The translations under genes were made by a program, and so were the position numbers. 26,129 nucleotides of DNA, from the IMG/VR virus record IMGVR_UViG_3300034060_000040, positions 1 through 26,129 of that record; one strand, given 5' to 3'. The notes beneath the pieces are model-generated. The model had not been told where the DNA came from, ran no database searches, and saw nothing but the letters and a program-made list of their open reading frames with translations. Below, piece after piece: positions 25,082-26,129 of this stretch (its first letter is position 1; each line of letters starts with the position of its first letter). Source of the stretch: a virus.

Positions 25082-25243
25082 TCAGAACCGGGGGCCGTAA
25101 GATCGCATCGTATCCTTGTACTGCTTTGCCGGCGTCGGCTTCTTGGAGCCCTTGGCACCGGAAGTAGTTGGTCGCGGTGTATCCTTAGGACTCTTCTTTG
25201 CCGTAGTCTTAGCGGCAGGTGCAGCCTTCTTCTTAACAGCCAT
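25082..25243 (-). CDS. Tiny basic protein, 53 aa, first gene of the operon
   Basis: The product begins MAVKKKAAPAAKTTAKKSPK, is Lys/Ala/Pro/Thr-rich, and ends PAKQYKDTMRSYGPRF. It resembles the tiny basic proteins after the portal. The ATG is preceded by a weak AGGGGC site. It lies 24 bases before terminase. It is probably unstructured and DNA- or RNA-binding; a small-terminase role is conceivable only from position. Confidence 0.6.
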   Translation of the reverse strand: MAVKKKAAPAAKTTAKKSPKDTPRPTTSGAKGSKKPTPAKQYKDTMRSYGPRF

Positions 25244-25268
25244 GATTGCCCCTAAAGATTGTATATTT

Positions 25269-25282
25269 GATATTTGATCAAA
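25269..25282. repeat. Palindromic operator-like repeat, left copy
   Basis: A 14-bp sequence with the palindromic core TTTGATCAAA lies 26 bases before the first gene's ATG. It is identical to 25737-25750. It is a possible repressor or replication-protein site. It is preceded by a tandem ATATTTG repeat at 25263-25276. Confidence 0.55.
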
Positions 25283-25335
25283 AACCAGTACTAAGTTTAT
25301 ATTGCCTAGGCGAAGTGTAAATGGAGGGTACCTGA

Positions 25336-25507
25336 GGACCCGACAATGAAGGAGGGTCCGAACCAGTATAAAGAAGCCCCGGCGTTAGCAAGGGGCATAG
25401 TCCACCCCCCAGTACTTAGGTTGTAGTTAGTGACCCCAAAGGGGTCTAAAAGTAGTAGTGCCCCGAAGGGGCTAAGGTAGTATTTAGTAACGAAGCCCCT
25501 AAGGGGC
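25336..25507. repeat. Array of five GC-rich hairpins
   Basis: Five short hairpins lie in about 170 bases: GGACCC/GGGTCC (25336-25359), GCCCC/GGGGC (25376-25396), GACCCC/GGGGTC (25432-25446), GCCCC/GGGGC (25460-25472) and GCCCC/GGGGC (25495-25507). The last three have 3-base loops and are separated by AT-rich, ACTA-containing spacers. Function unknown: a structured RNA leader, tandem attenuators or a replication/packaging element are possible. Confidence 0.65.
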
Positions 25508-25650
25508 GTAGTTATTTTGTTCTCTATATAGGTATTCCTCGGAAATGACACCAGTTGTGACACCAAAAATGCCGATTTAGGCATATTGTTACCAAACTGT
25601 TACAATAGAAACGGACATATAGGTACAAAGCAGGACAATTATAGGGTGCT

Positions 25651-25700
25651 CCAGTAAATATCATGTAGGATTTTAAGGGTACTATATATATACTACCTAC
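25651..25700. other. AT-rich tract beside the DnaA boxes
   Basis: This tract contains AAATATC, ATTTTAAG and a CTATATATATACTA run between the hairpin array and the DnaA boxes. It could be the DNA-unwinding element of the proposed origin. The composition is visible; the role is inferred. Confidence 0.4.
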
Positions 25701-25736
25701 ACCCCCCTACACGCAAAGGGGTGGGTCAAGTGTAGA

Positions 25737-25750
25737 GATATTTGATCAAA
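25737..25750. repeat. Palindromic operator-like repeat, right copy
   Basis: This is the second identical 14-bp copy of the TTTGATCAAA-containing element, 20 bases from the first DnaA box. A related degenerate half (GATATGTGATC) follows at once. Confidence 0.55.
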
Positions 25751-25769
25751 GATATGTGATCTAGTTCCC

Positions 25770-25812
25770 TTGTCCACACCTTATGCACACCCTGTGGATA
25801 ACCTGTGGATGG
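25770..25812. other. Cluster of four DnaA boxes (origin-like)
   Basis: Four 9-mers lie in 43 bases: TTGTCCACA (25770-25778, +), TTATGCACA (25781-25789, +), TTATCCACA (25793-25801, -) and CCATCCACA (25804-25812, -). Two agree fully with TTATNCACA, and the first is the preferred actinobacterial DnaA box. Starts are spaced 11, 12 and 11 bases, about one helical turn, in a convergent two-plus-two layout. This strongly resembles a host-DnaA-dependent replication origin. Confidence 0.72.
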
Positions 25813-25853
25813 GGGGAGGGGGTCGAACCGACCGACCGATAGTAGACCACCAT

Positions 25854-25956
25854 ACTAGACCAGCGTTCTAGTTGTAGTTGAACGTTCAATCTCTTAACAT
25901 CAAGATACTTTACGTAAAGATACTTAACATTGAGATAGTTTAGGGGCGAGACTATC
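25854..25956. repeat. Iteron-like repeats and palindromes
   Basis: AAGATACTT occurs at 25902-25910 and 25917-25925, with a 7/9 match at 25932-25940: a strict 15-base period. TTAACAT recurs at 25894 and 25924, 30 bases apart. Around them are the palindromes TTGAACGTTCAA (25878-25889) and CTTTACGTAAAG (25908-25919) and the inverted pairs ACTAGA/TCTAGT (25854-25872) and GATAGT/ACTATC (25934-25956). They suit binding by a replication initiator or repressor. Confidence 0.55.
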
Positions 25957-25982
25957 AACGACCGACAACGGCTAACGATAAC

Positions 25983-26039
25983 GACTTTCATTACCGATAA
26001 GGATAGGTGACCTTGACTAATTGACAATGACTTTCATTA
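25983..26039. repeat. Direct repeat GACTTTCATTA
   Basis: Exact 11-base copies lie at 25983-25993 and 26029-26039, 46 bases apart, flanking the putative late promoter. A control site is possible. Confidence 0.4.
26000..26027 (-). promoter_or_regulatory. Putative late promoter
   Basis: On the minus strand TTGTCA (26022-26027) is followed after 16 bases by TATCCT (26000-26005), matching a -35 hexamer in 5 of 6 positions and the actinobacterial -10 pattern TANNNT. It points toward the late operon but is about 750 bases from the first gene. A perfect TATAAT also lies at 25638-25643 (minus) without a good -35 partner. Confidence 0.28.
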
Positions 26040-26065
26040 AGAGCCTCGCGGCTCTGTAAGCCACG
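26040..26065 (+). other. Hairpin and inverted copy of the left-end 16-mer
   Basis: AGAGCC/GGCTCT forms a 6-bp stem with a TCGC loop (26040-26055). Bases 26050-26065 are the exact reverse complement of 49-64. In the outward direction both copies read the same. No T-tract follows. Confidence 0.45.
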
Positions 26066-26083
26066 GAGAGGGCCTAGAACGTC

Positions 26084-26110
26084 GGAGGGTACTAGGTATC
26101 CAACCCCTCC
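26084..26110. other. GGAGGG/CCCTCC hairpin near the window edge
   Basis: A 6-bp inverted repeat with a 15-base loop. No gene is seen from 25244 to the window end apart from the elements listed; the role of this hairpin is unknown. Confidence 0.3.
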
Positions 26111-26129
26111 AAGTTCCGGATATCGGACA

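Noticed and set aside
24305-25255. A 316-codon open frame on the plus strand, opposite terminase
   Set aside because: It is fully antisense to a terminase with intact motifs, has no ribosome site, and its Arg/His/Leu-rich product looks like an antisense shadow.
25336-25507. CRISPR array
   Set aside because: The repeats are short hairpins with irregular spacing, not identical direct repeats with equal spacers, and no cas gene is present.
25306-25584. A 92-codon minus-strand frame in the leader region
   Set aside because: It runs through the hairpin array, lacks a ribosome binding site, and its composition follows the repeated stems. It cannot be excluded but is not supported.
25578-25606. 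Plus-strand promoter (TAGGCA, 17 bases, TACAAT with TG extension)
   Set aside because: The -35 match is weak and no plus-strand gene follows within the window.
25811-25850. Possible tRNA T-arm (GGTTCGACC on the minus strand)
   Set aside because: The stem bases do not pair around the loop and no anticodon or acceptor arms can be built.
25761-26027. An 88-codon minus-strand frame through the DnaA boxes and iterons
   Set aside because: Its repetitive LNVKYLYVKYLDVKRLNV product simply translates the iterons; it has no ribosome site.

Overview
This window is the late (virion and lysis) half of a tailed-phage genome. All 28 supported protein genes lie on the minus strand, so the functional order runs from high to low coordinates. 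Genes are packed with 1-14 base overlaps or tiny gaps, and GTG and TTG starts are frequent. The toolkit suggests a podovirus-type particle: terminase with an N-terminal HTH, portal, a large set of putative internal virion proteins including one of 1646 aa, scaffold, an N4-gp56-like coat, a head-tail adaptor and Ala/Ser-rich and Gly-rich fibers. No tape measure, sheath or long-tail tube gene is visible. The host is probably a Gram-positive actinobacterium. This rests on an r1t-type holin, an M15 endolysin, no recognisable outer-membrane spanin, and a DnaA-box cluster that includes the actinobacterial form TTGTCCACA. Several small families (the YAGIGY protein, the SFKARH/AKGKMSAAYW protein, the CRTGC protein) are ones I associate with aquatic phages; that is recollection, not a search.

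Layout, right to left. 25244-26129 is an 886-base non-coding region with origin-like structure: iterons and perfect palindromes (25854-25956), four helically phased DnaA boxes (25770-25812), an AT-rich tract (25651-25700), a hairpin array (25336-25507) and two 14-bp copies of a TTTGATCAAA palindrome bracketing the middle. 25243-21286 holds a tiny basic protein, terminase and portal. 21276-20140 holds six very short, mostly Lys-rich genes. 20126-11412 holds small structural candidates and four large putative internal virion proteins. 11234-9771 holds scaffold and major capsid, with a hairpin over the capsid ribosome binding site and a strong hairpin terminator just after the capsid gene. 9691-8233 holds neck/adaptor genes. 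8221-1073 holds fibers and tail proteins, including three copies of a glycine-rich adhesin module and a PAPS-type sulfotransferase inserted in the tail cluster. 1076-77 is the lysis cassette, and 4-66 a pair of terminator-like hairpins.

The genes form one long late operon: packaging, capsid assembly, tail and fibers, then lysis. The most unusual points are the DnaA-box/iteron origin-like region, the sulfotransferase with its GC-rich, module-duplicated fiber neighbour, the terminase that seems to carry its own DNA-recognition HTH with no separate small terminase visible, and the swarm of overlapping tiny Lys-rich genes. No replication, integrase, tRNA or CRISPR features were found in the window.
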